This document shows, one piece after another, positions 1 through 9,444 of a stretch of DNA of 64,000 bases. Both the position numbers and the translations under genes were made by a program. The DNA comes from Plazaster borealis (taxonomy: Eukaryota; Echinodermata; Asteroidea; Forcipulatida; Labidiasteridae): assembly GCA_021014325.1 (NCBI GenBank), contig CM037476.1, forward strand, positions 20,062,827-20,126,826. Direction: 5' to 3'. Every line of letters starts with the position of its first letter. Positions within the stretch are counted from its first letter, which is position 1. The notes beneath the pieces were generated by a model. That model saw only the letters and a program-made list of their open reading frames with translations. It had not been told where the DNA came from and did not search any database.

Positions 1-184
1 TCCGGAGTCTGGTTCTCTCGGTGGGTGTCAGGGTAACGTTTCCGTTTAAAACGTTGAGGGCGCATTCACATAGACAGGTAATGAGGTCTTTGTCGGCTCC
101 GTCAATCACTCCCTGTTGCTGCTTCTTCGATCCCTTTGCTAATACGTGTAGGTAGGGAGCGTGCTTGTGCACGCGACGAGACAT
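1..184 (-). CDS. Small conserved Maverick/Polinton protein, partial (C-terminus beyond window)
   Basis: An open frame runs from ATG at 184 down to base 1 without a stop (61 residues visible) and continues off the window. It starts 37 bp after the ATPase stop, on the same strand, as expected for a compact viral-type gene cluster. The visible part is basic at the N-terminus (MSRRVHKHAP), then has a DKDLI...LCECALNVLNGN stretch. I recall this pattern from a small uncharacterised protein found near the ATPase in Polintons and adintoviruses, but cannot name its function; a capsid-associated or core role has been guessed for such proteins. No lesion is seen in the visible part. Family match is from memory; the reading frame is directly visible. 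Confidence 0.6.
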   Translation of the reverse strand, partial: MSRRVHKHAPYLHVLAKGSKKQQQGVIDGADKDLITCLCECALNVLNGNVTLTPTERTRLR

Positions 185-221
185 CTTTGCAAATGAAACC
201 CACTGCGAGAGTGGTTTTAAT

Positions 222-866
222 TTATACCTTCGGAATGTAAACCGTGGGGTATTTTCCCTCAAATATGTTAGATCTGAGACGCATGTGCTCTTCAGTGTCT
301 GGTCTCAAATCCACAAAGAGATGAGAGTACGGGGCACTCGTCGCGTCGCGATAGGCCTCGACCATGAATTTGGGTTTATTCGGATACATCTGGCGTGCCA
401 AGTGTGTAATCTGTGAAGCATCTCTGGGGTTTTTGAAGAGTACCATGTAATGCGCGTTCAGACTGATTGTGCGCATTTCTTTACCCCGATAAAACAGATT
501 CTGCAGTATCAGTATAACAGACAGATTGTTGTGATGACTGCCTTTGGTGAAAAGTTCGGTAAGCTTTTTGTTATTTCCCGATTCCGACATGAGATCGTCG
601 ATCACAACCAGGTTTCTCTGTGTTCGGTCCAAGGAAGAGAGAAGGTCGTCGGGAAACCCCTCCACAAAACGAATGTCGGGGACAGTGTTTGACAACCGAT
701 CATAAGCTTCCTGATACGCCCCATAACATCACACAATATTTTGCGGAGACGGTTGAATAACATCCCCATCCGATGCGTTCAACAACTGAGACACGAACTG
801 TGTTTTCCCAGATCCGGTAGGCCCCGCGATGACGCAGGTAAACGGATGTTTAAGTTTCGAACTCAT
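222..866 (-). pseudogene. A32-like (FtsK/HerA superfamily) genome-packaging ATPase, interrupted by one in-frame stop
   Basis: The frame from ATG at 866 to the stop at 222 covers 215 codons, a normal length for a Polinton ATPase. A Walker A motif (GPTGSGKT) lies near residues 15-22, a Walker B motif (LVVIDD) is in the middle, and a conserved SVILILQNLFY segment follows. These features identify the DNA-packaging ATPase that pumps the genome into capsids in Polintons, virophages and related large DNA viruses. The frame is broken once, by TGA at 729-731, about 30 codons after Walker A. The rest is open with conserved motifs, so the damage looks recent, unless the stop is a sequencing error. A TATA-like ttataag lies around 902-909, about 40 bp upstream of the ATG. 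The gene sits between the small protein (1-184) and the polymerase. Confidence 0.85.
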
Positions 867-2025
867 CGCATACAATGAAGAACCATAGTCGACACAACCC
901 TCTTATAAAACCATCACTCTGTTCTGAATAAAGAGCGCCCCCACCTTTTTTGTTGTTGTTCAGCCTAAAATTCCATGAAGAGCGCCCCCACCTCGTTTCT
1001 GAACAGTCCCGACCCAAATATAACAAATAGCACCCCACCAGCAACGTGTCATTGAGCGGCCATAAAGCAGACTATTAATGATGTAAAATGATTGCAAACG
1101 TACGGTATTGGACAATTAAAGAGTTCAAATATACTGTTTCCAACCATCTTTTAAAACATTAAGCTAATTTCAATACCACGGCACTGCGATACGAGATTGT
1201 GACACTCAGTAACACTGGAAAACTGTCACAGAGCAGTGAGTCAAGTAAACGTCATCACACGCAACTTTTTGTTGTTGTTGGTGTTGTTGTTCAGTCCCTC
1301 TCTGTTCTGAATAAAGAGCGCCCCCACCCCGTATTTTGTTGTTCAGCCTAAAATCACATGAAGGGCGCCCCCCCACCTCGTTTCTGAACAGTCCCGACCC
1401 AAATATAACAAATAGCACCCCACCACTTTTTGTTGTTGTTGTTGTTGTTGTTCAGTCCCAAAGGGTATGAAGAGCGCCCCCACCCCGTATTTTGTCAGTC
1501 CCGGCCCAAAATGTAAGTACTTATTTATTGGGTCTTATCTTTTTACATTGAGTGGCATACCTGTATATTAATTATTAATTACAATAAACCAGGTGTTAAT
1601 AAATTACTAGACAAGGACGGAAACGATACTCGAATTAGGTACAATATTCTTCTTTATACTCTCTTTATTTATCTATCCAAAAGTACGAAAATCTACACAA
1701 AAACAAAAAGAAAATACAAAGATTCTTAGGTTTGACAATGGTAGTATGGGTTACAATATACAACTTATTTAATACATCAAAAGTAAATGGGAACAAGTGG
1801 GGTTCTTGTTTTGTTTTGTTGTACTTTGTACTTCAGAAACTGCTTACTTATTTATACACAACGAATGAACTAAACGGCGTATACATACATGTTTTTAACC
1901 ATCCCTTTATAATATATAAGATAAGTTATTGGGTGACAACTTGGGCCCGTGTTTGTTTTGTTTTTTGGGTTTTTTTTTTTTCAGAACACTATTATTTTTG
2001 TGGGTCAGGGTTGGGGTTAATCGCC
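867..2025. other. Spacer between ATPase and polymerase, no gene recognised
   Basis: This 1.16 kb stretch separates the ATPase start from the polymerase stop. It contains the direct-repeat family listed at 915-1515, then AT-rich sequence with T-runs (around 1950-1980). The short ORFs here are in repeat or low-complexity DNA and show no recognisable motif. The left part presumably holds the ATPase promoter and the right part the polymerase 3' end. Confidence 0.5.
915..1515. repeat. Direct repeats of a ~125-bp module inside the Polinton-like element
   Basis: A module with CTCTGTTCTGAATAAAGAGCG at its start and AACAAATAGCACCCCACCA at its end occurs at about 915-1040 and again at 1298-1425. A third, shortened copy lies at about 1465-1515. 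The copies are interspersed with TTG (GTT) microsatellite tracts. Each module contains two copies of a GAGCGCCCCCACC core. They lie upstream of the ATPase start. Their role is unknown; they could be regulatory or a small inserted repeat. Confidence 0.65.
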
Positions 2026-2766
2026 TCATATATCTAAATACGTTGTTGAAACCCCATCGTCTCCAACTTTTCGCTTGGGGTAGAAATATGTCAGGGCTGT
2101 CCTTCTCTGCTCGTAGGTAAACATTACACCACGTTTCATAACAAAACCTTTGTTAACTCCCCCGCCCGAAGTTCTAGTATTTAGCACGGTCATGTACTTT
2201 TCCTTAGTGAGTTCGTTGTTTCGTCTGTTTAACCCCTTACAACTAAACTTTTCAGTGGGCCCGAAACAAAAGTAAGTCTTACTACACAGTGCAATTATAC
2301 CCTCCCCCTCCCACTCTACTTTAAACAGCCCAGGAGTCCTCTTATCATAACTATACTGTTCGGGCGTGTTCTGACGCGGAAACCACAGGTGTTTTTCCCG
2401 GTGGTATTGGTCTTTCATACTGGGTTTGATTACGTCATCGAGACTGTTGCCCGATATGGCCATGTAGGCTGAATCGGTGTCCATCTCACACATCTGAAAA
2501 TCAACTGGATCGACAAACTTCATAAGGAAGTCAAAGTAAAACTCGAGCATACGCAATTTTGCGTATTGGTAGACGAAAAAACCAATCTGAATGGGGAGGT
2601 TCAAATTGATCGCTTTTTTGAACATGTCGGCCTCGTACATTCCACCTCCTACTGAATGGAGCGCCTTAAAGTATTTGTCATTGATCATTGCGGGGGCATC
2701 TGCATCAGAACACACTTGAACATTTACATGTTTTAACTGATCAGTCACTGTCTTACCATAGGCCGA
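2026..2766 (-). pseudogene. Protein-primed DNA polymerase B, C-terminal part in a shifted frame
   Basis: This frame continues the polymerase after a one-base frameshift. It carries the conserved motif B core (S-A-Y-G-K, bases 2766-2752) and then motif C (MDTDSAY), the metal-binding catalytic aspartates of family B polymerases. It ends at the stop at 2026. The preceding frame (2745-6374) ends at a TGA only four codons after the shift. The GTG at 2748 has no support as a real start, because motif B lies just upstream of it in the same frame. The two pieces are therefore one broken gene, with the lesion around 2767-2769. A programmed frameshift is less likely, as no slippery heptamer is apparent. 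Confidence 0.85.
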
Positions 2767-5700
2767 ATACCCAATAATTTCATAGTGTCCGCTATGATAG
2801 CTTTATTAGGGTCACTATCCCCAGCCCTCCTGGCTTGACTGACCCGGTCACCAAACTCTTCGAAGCACGGATTGGCTTTGTACTGAATCACTTCGTACAC
2901 CCTTGTGACCTCCAAACCATGCTTCAAATACCACGACAGTAGTGGGGTTGCGAGCAGTAATTTTGTCCCGAACATACTACCGATCAGACTTCTCCTGGGT
3001 TTATTCAAAATATTCATCTCTTCGGCATACTCCCGCATATGGTCGCCAATATCTACCATAGAGATGTCCACATTTTTGAAAACGGGGGGCATCTCGGCAA
3101 AATACTCTTTACTTTCGGGCGGTACCCGAAGGTCGCATTCTACCAAACCAAATATGGACCCGTCCAAGACCCCCTTTAAGATCACCTCCGTGGACATTGT
3201 CCACGCGTTACAATGTGGAAGTCTTACGGTTTTCAAAAAGTGTCTCAAGTCTGGGTCGGTTTTCTGAGTGTCTGCCCACGCGCACTCCCACATTTCGACT
3301 AAATTGTATCCAAGTTCCCGGATGTAGGAAGAAGTGTTTTGGGTCTCTTCCATTAATACCTCTCTGGTTTTTTTGTTGACGGAGTTGACCTCTGCTGGAT
3401 TGAGTCTACATCCGTGCCCGTGCCAAAAACAACCCTGGAACTGATAGACCGTATGCGTCTTTTGACAGTACCCGTCCACTCTCACGCTTCTACACCCCAC
3501 AGTTTTTTCTTTGTGATTGAATTGGTGTTGGATGTAGACACCCCTTGTTTTGGCTACCCAATCTAACCACTCGGTTGCCATAATCCCATATCTATGACTC
3601 CGTACGGGTTTGAACCGATCATCTTCTTTTCGCCTCACAAAGGTACCAACGGGCATTTTTTGCATGAGTGACCATAGGTACAGCGCATTGGCATCGAACC
3701 CCACTACCTTCTTACACAATTTACCACCCCTAATACGGGTTTTACCAGTCTCGTGATACCTGTGAAAAATAATAGAGGGGCCACCCACAATGTTATCCCT
3801 TATTTTGTGATACAGGTCCTTATTCGAATGATCTATCAGGGAAAAATATACATCTCGTGGTTTGGTCAGAGAAAGATGCTGTAGAGACAGCCCGGGAACG
3901 GAGATGGCCGACCTAAACATGTCTATGCGTTTTTGTTTGTAAAACAAAAACATTTTCTCGACAGCTTCGAGAAAGGGAACGACGTCCAGATTGTTATACC
4001 ATATCAAAAAATCTCTGAAAGTCTCGTGACCCTCCTCTCGCCAGACCCTTTGACAATACGCGTACTCATCTTCAGTAATATTTACACCCTTGAGGTTGCT
4101 GTAAAAAGCTTCGTGAGGGGGCAATTCGGAATGGTCTAATTTGTTGAGATCGTCAACCCACTTATAGGGGAAAAACCCCTTCGTCTGGGAGCATTCGAAC
4201 GCCTTCAAAAACTTTGCGTACGAACAACCCGGGGCCAAATAATTGGTAATGTCGAGAAAAAGTAAATTGTCATTGCTGATTGACATATACGCATTCGCTT
4301 TTCGTATGATGTATAGTTTCTCAGACCCATGTAATTGTTGGTACAGATACCGTTTCATGACGTTCACGTCATACTTTCCAGAATTGAACCCCAGAACGGG
4401 AAGCTTGTGGAGATAGTCTTCAAACTTTTCTATGAGTTTTTCGGCCTTGGTTTTGGGTCTTTCCTGAACCTCTCCCTCAGACTTCTGAGTCGGAGGACCA
4501 GACCGCTCGTGCTCAAGTTCGGCTACTTGTTCGTGCGTTAGTATGTCCAGTTGGTCAAAAACATATTCAAACTTTTCTCTCAAAATAGTGTACGCTTCAT
4601 CGCTCACCCCGTGTAACCAGGCCACCATCTCAGAAACTAGTTTGGCTGAATCTCCGTCTGTTACGGAACAGACTGGTGTTTCGTAACCAGGAACGTTACT
4701 AGTGAAACTGACACTAAGTAACTCATGTTGCGCTTGGAGACCCTTTATTTCTCTAAAAGCCTGCTCTACTGGTTTGAAATACACTTCAAAATCGTAAGTG
4801 GCGCGATAAGGGTAATACTTCATTTCCTCAACTATCTCTATACCCACTTCTACCAACTCGTCGAATACAGATTCTGGGAGGCGGTAGCACCCACCCGGAT
4901 AGTTATGTTTAACCCCCTTGTCGCATCGCGCCACGTGTTTTCTTAAGTTGTCTGCTCTGTTACACACCTGATTGCATTTAGGGCAAGAAAAAACTTGACT
5001 GTACCGGTTCATATCTGTTATGTACGAAAAGTGAGATTCGTACAGGTTAACGTTCATGGTTTCTTTGTGCTTACACAGTGATCTCCGCACCAGGCGGGCT
5101 ACTACCCTGTACGCCCCTTCTTCGGTCTCGTTCGCCAGAGATTCTTCACGAACGAGACTGAACACTCTGACATTCACTTTGAATATGCGTTCAAGGTGAT
5201 GCAGGTCTTCCAAACAGACACCTTTAGTGGGGCGCTTTTGCATTATTTCCTCGTATCTACCGACGAGGTGTCTGGTGGACGTTTCTAGGGCGAGCACAGC
5301 GTTCCCGCGTTTCAGGGCGAGACATCTAAACAAACAAAAATTATCCTCGTATCTGACCCCGGAATGGCTATTACTGATTAGATTGTTTAAACCCACATTG
5401 TTTGCGATGTAATCGGGTAAATGGTGCGGTGCTGCACCGATGTAAAACGATGGCATTTTGTTTGCATACATGGTGACGTTACAGATATCTTCAACGACCC
5501 ACTTCGTGTCTGGACGTGCATGTAGGGCGTGTTGCAGCACGTCCATATCGTGTACCTTTGTCAGAAAATTTTCAAAATCATCTTCTGAAGCTATAGTGAC
5601 CGGGTGGGGTAGAAAAGTCGCATTGTTGAAACTAGAATGGTAATAACGCAAACCACCCGTCTCTATATTACGTAAAACAAACCCAAACGACAAGTTCAGT

Positions 5701-6374
5701 TTTACTCTACACGAAAATGTAGGAAAAATACCCCTTAACCCCTCGTCCAGTGACACACCATTAGTTAGCTCTACTCTGGCTTCACCACCGATAGACCCTA
5801 CAGACAGAGAAGAAGAAGGACCCACTCGCAAATTATACACATCCTGAGTCTGTCGTCCATGCACGTAATGAGTCCTAATACTACCCCAGTTTTTACGATA
5901 AAGAGTTAATAACTCATTATCCCCATTGTCAACATTTGGAGGAATCGGAAATGTGATCGAGTCTTCAGGAGACAGACTGACCCTTTTAGGCGGCGCAGGT
6001 TGAGGTAAACGTGAGAGAACGCGTTTTGTCTTGGAAAGGCGAGAGTCGTGTCTTTTGATATGACGTTTTAAACTAACTGAACTGTTAAAAGTTTTACCAC
6101 AGGTTGGACAATCTCCTTTGAAACCCGAATGAACTTCTTTGTGACGTTTCAAAGTGTAGTTACGGGCATATGATTTTCCACAGGTATCACAAGTAAATCT
6201 AGTATTCAAAAGACTGTTTGATTTTTTAGTTTTACCTAAATACGACCTAGTGCTATCCGGCTGCCTCTTCTCACCCCGGTTCGGCTGTTCCACGTCTGAT
6301 GTTCTGCGTCTCTTGGCTCGAACAAAGGCAGGTCTTTTCCCGTCCAGCGAACTACCACCCTTTCCTTTCTGGGG
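2745..6374 (-). pseudogene. Protein-primed DNA polymerase B (Polinton/adintovirus type), main exon, frameshifted before motif B
   Basis: This is the main exon of the element's replicative polymerase. It opens at an acceptor (ttttccag, AG at 6375-6376) in the frame of the long ORF. Numbered from the GTG at 6293, residues 35-82 form two C2H2 zinc fingers and 437-457 a C-C-H-C finger. Residues ~314-425 look OTU-like (D-N-x-C at 317-320, His at 421). Exonuclease motifs are YDFEVYF (~500), FNSGKYD (~636) and YNNLDV (~766). Polymerase motif A is GFDANALYL (~865). A C-H-rich insert (GCFWHGHGC, ~954) is typical of Polinton polymerases. Before the zinc fingers, KRP...AKRRR resembles a bipartite nuclear localisation signal. 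The frame breaks after KLLG. Joined to its 5' exons and 3' part, the gene would be close to 1,580 codons, long for the family. Confidence 0.9.
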
Positions 6375-6474
6375 CTGGAAAACAAATAATAATAATAATA
6401 ATAATTAACAAAGCACACCCTTACACTTGTTTTGTACTGTAACGGTTTAGCGGGAAAAATAGAAGATTTCTTAC

Positions 6475-6696
6475 CCAGTTAATCGGTCTCTCGGCGATGT
6501 TGTCGTTGTCGCTTGACATTTCACCAGTTGCTGAAAACACCAGTGTAGGTGGGGTTTCAGGGTTTCTAACCGGCCAAAACGAACAGCCGGGTTGTGGGGG
6601 CGTAACCATCCTCCGTTGCTCGGGTGTGTCCGGAGAACAACTATCTGACCAGGACGACCGGTCGGGTCCGACGAGGGCCGCCTGTTGTCGATGACA
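6475..6696 (-). CDS. Predicted 5' exon 2 of the polymerase gene
   Basis: The stretch is bounded on the minus strand by a tttgtcacag acceptor (AG at 6697-6698) and a TGG/gtaaga donor (GT at 6474-6473). It is exactly 222 nt, 74 codons, with phase 0 at both ends, and is open in the frame that joins exon 1 and the main polymerase exon. The encoded segment is polar and proline-rich with an acidic SSDNDN patch, and has no known fold. It looks like a disordered N-terminal extension. Evidence is the matched splice signals and phases only; transcript data would decide. Confidence 0.6.
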
Positions 6697-6846
6697 CTGT
6701 GACAAACAAATAATACCAATGAGAATACTACAGTAAACCAGAGGCGATAACAGGGGTTTCGTTCGGCACAATTGATTTATTTATTTTTATTTTTTTGGCG
6801 TGATTGTTATTACGATAAACACAGTTGCATTAAGACTTTAACTTAC

Positions 6847-7014
6847 CTCTTCGATCGCCACTGTTTCCATTTCCGCAATCTCCTGAACTTGACTGGCCGT
6901 AAAATCAGGGCTCCATTCAACGTTTGGTAGCGACGCATTGTTTACCAGCCGGACTACACCCTCCATTTGAGAGGCGGTAAATTCAGGGCCCCATTCGATG
7001 TTTTCCTGGGACAT
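6847..7014 (-). CDS. Predicted 5' exon 1 of the polymerase gene, with start codon
   Basis: ATG at 7014 opens 56 codons that end at a strong GAG/GTAAGT donor (GT at 6846-6845) in phase 0. Without splicing, the frame stops at once (TAA), which supports the intron. The peptide contains two copies of a short motif, E-W-x-P-[ED]-F-T-A-S-Q, about 26 residues apart. A TATAAAG lies about 90 bp upstream of the ATG. The frame is open a little further upstream but has only a GTG there, so ATG 7014 was chosen. It could instead be a separate small protein that merely precedes the polymerase. Confidence 0.55.
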
Positions 7015-7101
7015 GATACTAATACTGTGTTCACCATCGAGGTATACTGCACTGTAAACCACCCTGATGATGTGTGAGCCGTCGGCCGATCAACACTGCT
7101 G

Positions 7102-7108
7102 CTTTATA
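7102..7108 (-). promoter_or_regulatory. TATA-like box upstream of polymerase exon 1
   Basis: The minus strand reads TATAAAG here, 88-94 bp upstream of the ATG at 7014. The position fits a TATA box with a short 5' leader. No experimental support. Confidence 0.35.
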
Positions 7109-7237
7109 ACTTGTTGGTGAATAGCTGTTGACCTTTGAAACACGTCGATACGTGTTGGGTCGCGATGGATGGGCCGAACCCACCTGTCACAGTTCAGTTA
7201 GGTTGACTCAAGGGTCGATTCCACACCCTCTCCAAAA

Positions 7238-7356
7238 ACGAAAAAAAAAAAAAAAAAAAAACCCAAAAAACAAAACCCCCAAAACCCCCAAAACCCAACA
7301 AAAAACAAAACAACTGGGAGAAAAAAAAGAAGAAAAAAAAAAATGGGGGGGGGGGA
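7238..7356. repeat. Low-complexity purine tract (poly-A, A/C, G-run)
   Basis: About 120 bp of A-runs with interspersed CCCC blocks, ending in a run of ten G residues. Open frames through it are poly-Lys/Asn artefacts. It lies between the small ORF at 7372-7641 and the polymerase promoter. Confidence 0.9.
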
Positions 7357-7371
7357 ATAAGCAGTAGATGC

Positions 7372-7641
7372 TTACTCATTCCCGAGCCTTTTCAGGCCCG
7401 GGTTTTCCAAATACAACATGTTTGCCTGCAGCCATTGGGCGTAGGGCAAGTTGCCAAAAGAAATTGCAATGCGCAAGGCATCTCGTGGACTGACGAGCTC
7501 TTTCGGGGGATAAACATTGTTCCAGCTACGATAGTACTCGTCGCTGTTTAAGTCTCCCCTGGCATACTCCAACACAGCAATCGGCACACAGCCCCCGACC
7601 TTCACCAACTCGTCAAAGAACACAAATTTGGAAGAAAGCAT
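7372..7641 (-). CDS. Hypothetical 89-residue protein, probably an element gene
   Basis: ATG at 7641 opens 89 codons with a normal, mixed amino-acid composition, unlike the chance ORFs nearby. It lies upstream of the polymerase on the same strand, so it probably belongs to the Polinton-like element. I do not recognise the family. Visible are a hydrophobic N-terminal third (KFVFFDELVKVGGCVPIAVL), an aromatic middle (DEYYRSWNNVYPP) and a helical-looking alanine/leucine C-terminal part. The end reads GAATGAGTAAGC, so a donor (GA/GTAAGC) just before the stop could make it an exon of a longer gene. No signal peptide or clear membrane segment is seen. Confidence 0.5.
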   Translation of the reverse strand: MLSSKFVFFDELVKVGGCVPIAVLEYARGDLNSDEYYRSWNNVYPPKELVSPRDALRIAISFGNLPYAQWLQANMLYLENPGLKRLGNE

Positions 7642-7907
7642 TTTGTTATTTTACAAACAAAAGAGGCAGAAAGAAAGAATCAAGCTCTTTTAAGGGTATG
7701 TGGGTATCTGTTTAATCTTGACCAACCGAGTTTCGTCACGAGAAAAATATCGCCTTCAACTAAAAAAATCAAAAAACAAAAAAACATAAGGAGAAAAACT
7801 GCGAACCTATTGAACTTTGCCTTGGTGGTTCTTAACACCCCATGTCATTATCACACAAGTGGCCACTCGATGGACATAACCTATGCAACAAACAAAGAGT
7901 GTGAACA

Positions 7908-8094
7908 AACAGAACCCAAATCAACGCAGCTAATTTGAGTCTTTGACCACTCCAGCCGATAGCGATACTGCCCGATCACGCTTGCCATTGTTTCAACGGC
8001 GAACTTTGCCTCTATAACGTAGATGAACCAACCGACAACAGAACCCAACCAACGCCGCTGAATTGGGACTTTGACCACTCCAGATAGCGATACT
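7908..8094. repeat. Direct repeat pair, ~60 bp, 129 bp apart
   Basis: A block starting ACAGAACCCAA and containing TTTGACCACTCCAG followed by GATAGCGATACTG occurs at 7908-7970 and, slightly diverged, at 8037-8094. Confidence 0.7.
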
Positions 8095-8616
8095 GATCAG
8101 AAAACTAGTCTCGACGTGTTCAATGCCGAGGCGTGACGTGAGCTGCAACAACAAACTTACCCGGACAAGTATGGTCAGACACACACAGAGTGCAAACAAA
8201 CAGGTCAAGGTCCAACGCGGTTGTACTATTTTGTTTTGTAGACATACATCTCAGTGTTAAAAAAAAAAGACATTAAGTATTGCACTCATTCAATGGTAAT
8301 ATAGACTGAAGGATTACAACAACTACAGAACGGTTAACTGACCAGCCTTTTCTACTTCCTCAATGTCTTAACAGGCGTTGTGGAAGACACTGCTTTGTTT
8401 TCACTTTGTGAAAATACAAACGAACCGTACACGGCTCGTTTGTGCTGCGTGGTATGACTCTGCGCCGCTCCGTGATTTCAAGAAATCACTAACGCACCGC
8501 TAAACTGAGGTTAAACAATAACGGTTTTGCCCTCAGTTACACTGTCGTGGGACAAGATTTCAAGCGGTGTCTTACAGACACCACTCAACACGATGCAGGC
8601 ATCATGTTTACTCCTA

Positions 8617-8750
8617 CGTCTCGACCCTTCGGGTCTCCCGAACACTGCCGTGGGCCGAACGACTCCTCACTACGTGACTCGCCTTCGGCCTTTCAGGCCT
8701 CCGGAACACTGCCGTGGGCCGAATGACTCATCACTGCGTGATTCGACTTC
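8617..8750. repeat. Two tandem ~64-bp GC-rich units
   Basis: GAACACTGCCGTGGGCCGAA occurs at 8639 and again at 8703, with similar flanks (a tcgg-rich hairpin before, a CACT-CGTGA-TCG block after). The period is 64 bp. Confidence 0.75.
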
Positions 8751-8837
8751 GCACCACCACTATCAGGTGAGCAAACACCGTTACCGCCATTATGATTTTT
8801 GTACCATTTTTAAGGTGTGCAAAAACAGTCACCACCA

Positions 8838-8908
8838 TTTTTCTGGTGGTGGGTGTGCACGTGGGTGTGCAATTTTTCTGGTGGTGGGTGTGCCCGTGGG
8901 TGTGCACA
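8838..8908. repeat. Two tandem 35-bp units
   Basis: TTTTTCTGGTGGTGGGTGTG is repeated 35 bp apart. The units differ at one visible base (cacgtg versus cccgtg). Confidence 0.8.
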
Positions 8909-9130
8909 CTGCACACTGTGTACACTTTTGGCATACTAACCGAGAACGGGGTGTGTGTGCCTCCATCTATACTACTGACACAATTACGGAGCAATGAATT
9001 TTACTTTCCAAAAGACCAATGACAAATACCATCATAGAGTAAGTTTACCACTCAAGTCGACGTACGTAGGGGCCTACTGAATGAAATATTTATCTGTTCG
9101 TCATGTTCCTCATTCAACAACAATGGTTCA

Positions 9131-9444
9131 CTATAAGAAAATACAATTACCATTCTTGTCACTAACTCCTTTTATTAATGTCTTACTTGTTATTTGAAGG
9201 CAGTCTTCCATAGGGTACTCTTCAACTATCACTTCGCACAGTGCTAAGACGTTGTTGTCTGGGTGACCAAAATGAACATCATCGTCCACACTGACGTACC
9301 TGGCAATCACGGGCGGGTCGCACAAAATCGGTATGTGTGCCCCAGGGATTGCTTGGTCCCGTGTCACTGGTAACCCACACGCAGCATTGTTGAAAATATC
9401 AGTCGCAATCCCTGCCCTTACGACAGCACCAGTCAATCGTTCGG
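9131..9444 (-). CDS. F-type lectin, exon 4 (C-terminal half of the lectin domain)
   Basis: The acceptor ttccttgacag (AG at 9445-9446) opens an exon in phase 1, matching the donor of exon 3. The joint codon gives Ser, and the next residues complete the R-x-D-x4-R part of the fucose-binding motif. The exon then reads GAVVRAG, a CG-PVT segment, C-DPP-ARYVSV and finally LALCEV, which is the usual closing beta strand of F-type lectin/FTP domains. The frame stays open past that to a stop at 9131-9133. A possible donor at 9186-9185 (A/GTAAGA) could splice it to a further exon instead. No clear AATAAA is seen close behind the stop, so the true end is uncertain. Confidence 0.8.

Larger units (their letters stand above)
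7642..9130. other. Repeat-rich junction region between Polinton-like genes and the lectin gene
   Basis: No gene recognised. Repeats include pairs at 7908-8094, 8617-8750 and 8838-8908, and a small hairpin near 8412-8432 (gaaccgtacacggctcg). The edge of the Polinton-like element (terminal inverted repeat and target-site duplication) should lie in this interval, but cannot be fixed because the other end is outside the window. The 156-residue plus-strand ORF at 8527-8997 is made of these repeats. Confidence 0.5.

Noticed and set aside
2745..2748. GTG at 2748 as a genuine start of a separate protein
   Set aside because: The conserved polymerase motif B lies upstream in the same frame, so this is the 3' part of a frameshifted gene, not a new start.
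2745..2760. Splice donor ATG/GTAAGA near the polymerase frame break
   Set aside because: GTAAG here is the codon pair of the conserved G-K in motif B. A one-base lesion explains the break without an intron, and no matching acceptor restores the domain.
2905..5643. Plus-strand ORFs of 60-120 residues over the polymerase
   Set aside because: Shadow frames of a long, motif-bearing minus-strand gene.
8527..8997. 156-residue plus-strand ORF
   Set aside because: Made of 64-bp and 35-bp tandem repeats with His/Cys-rich low-complexity translation; no domain.
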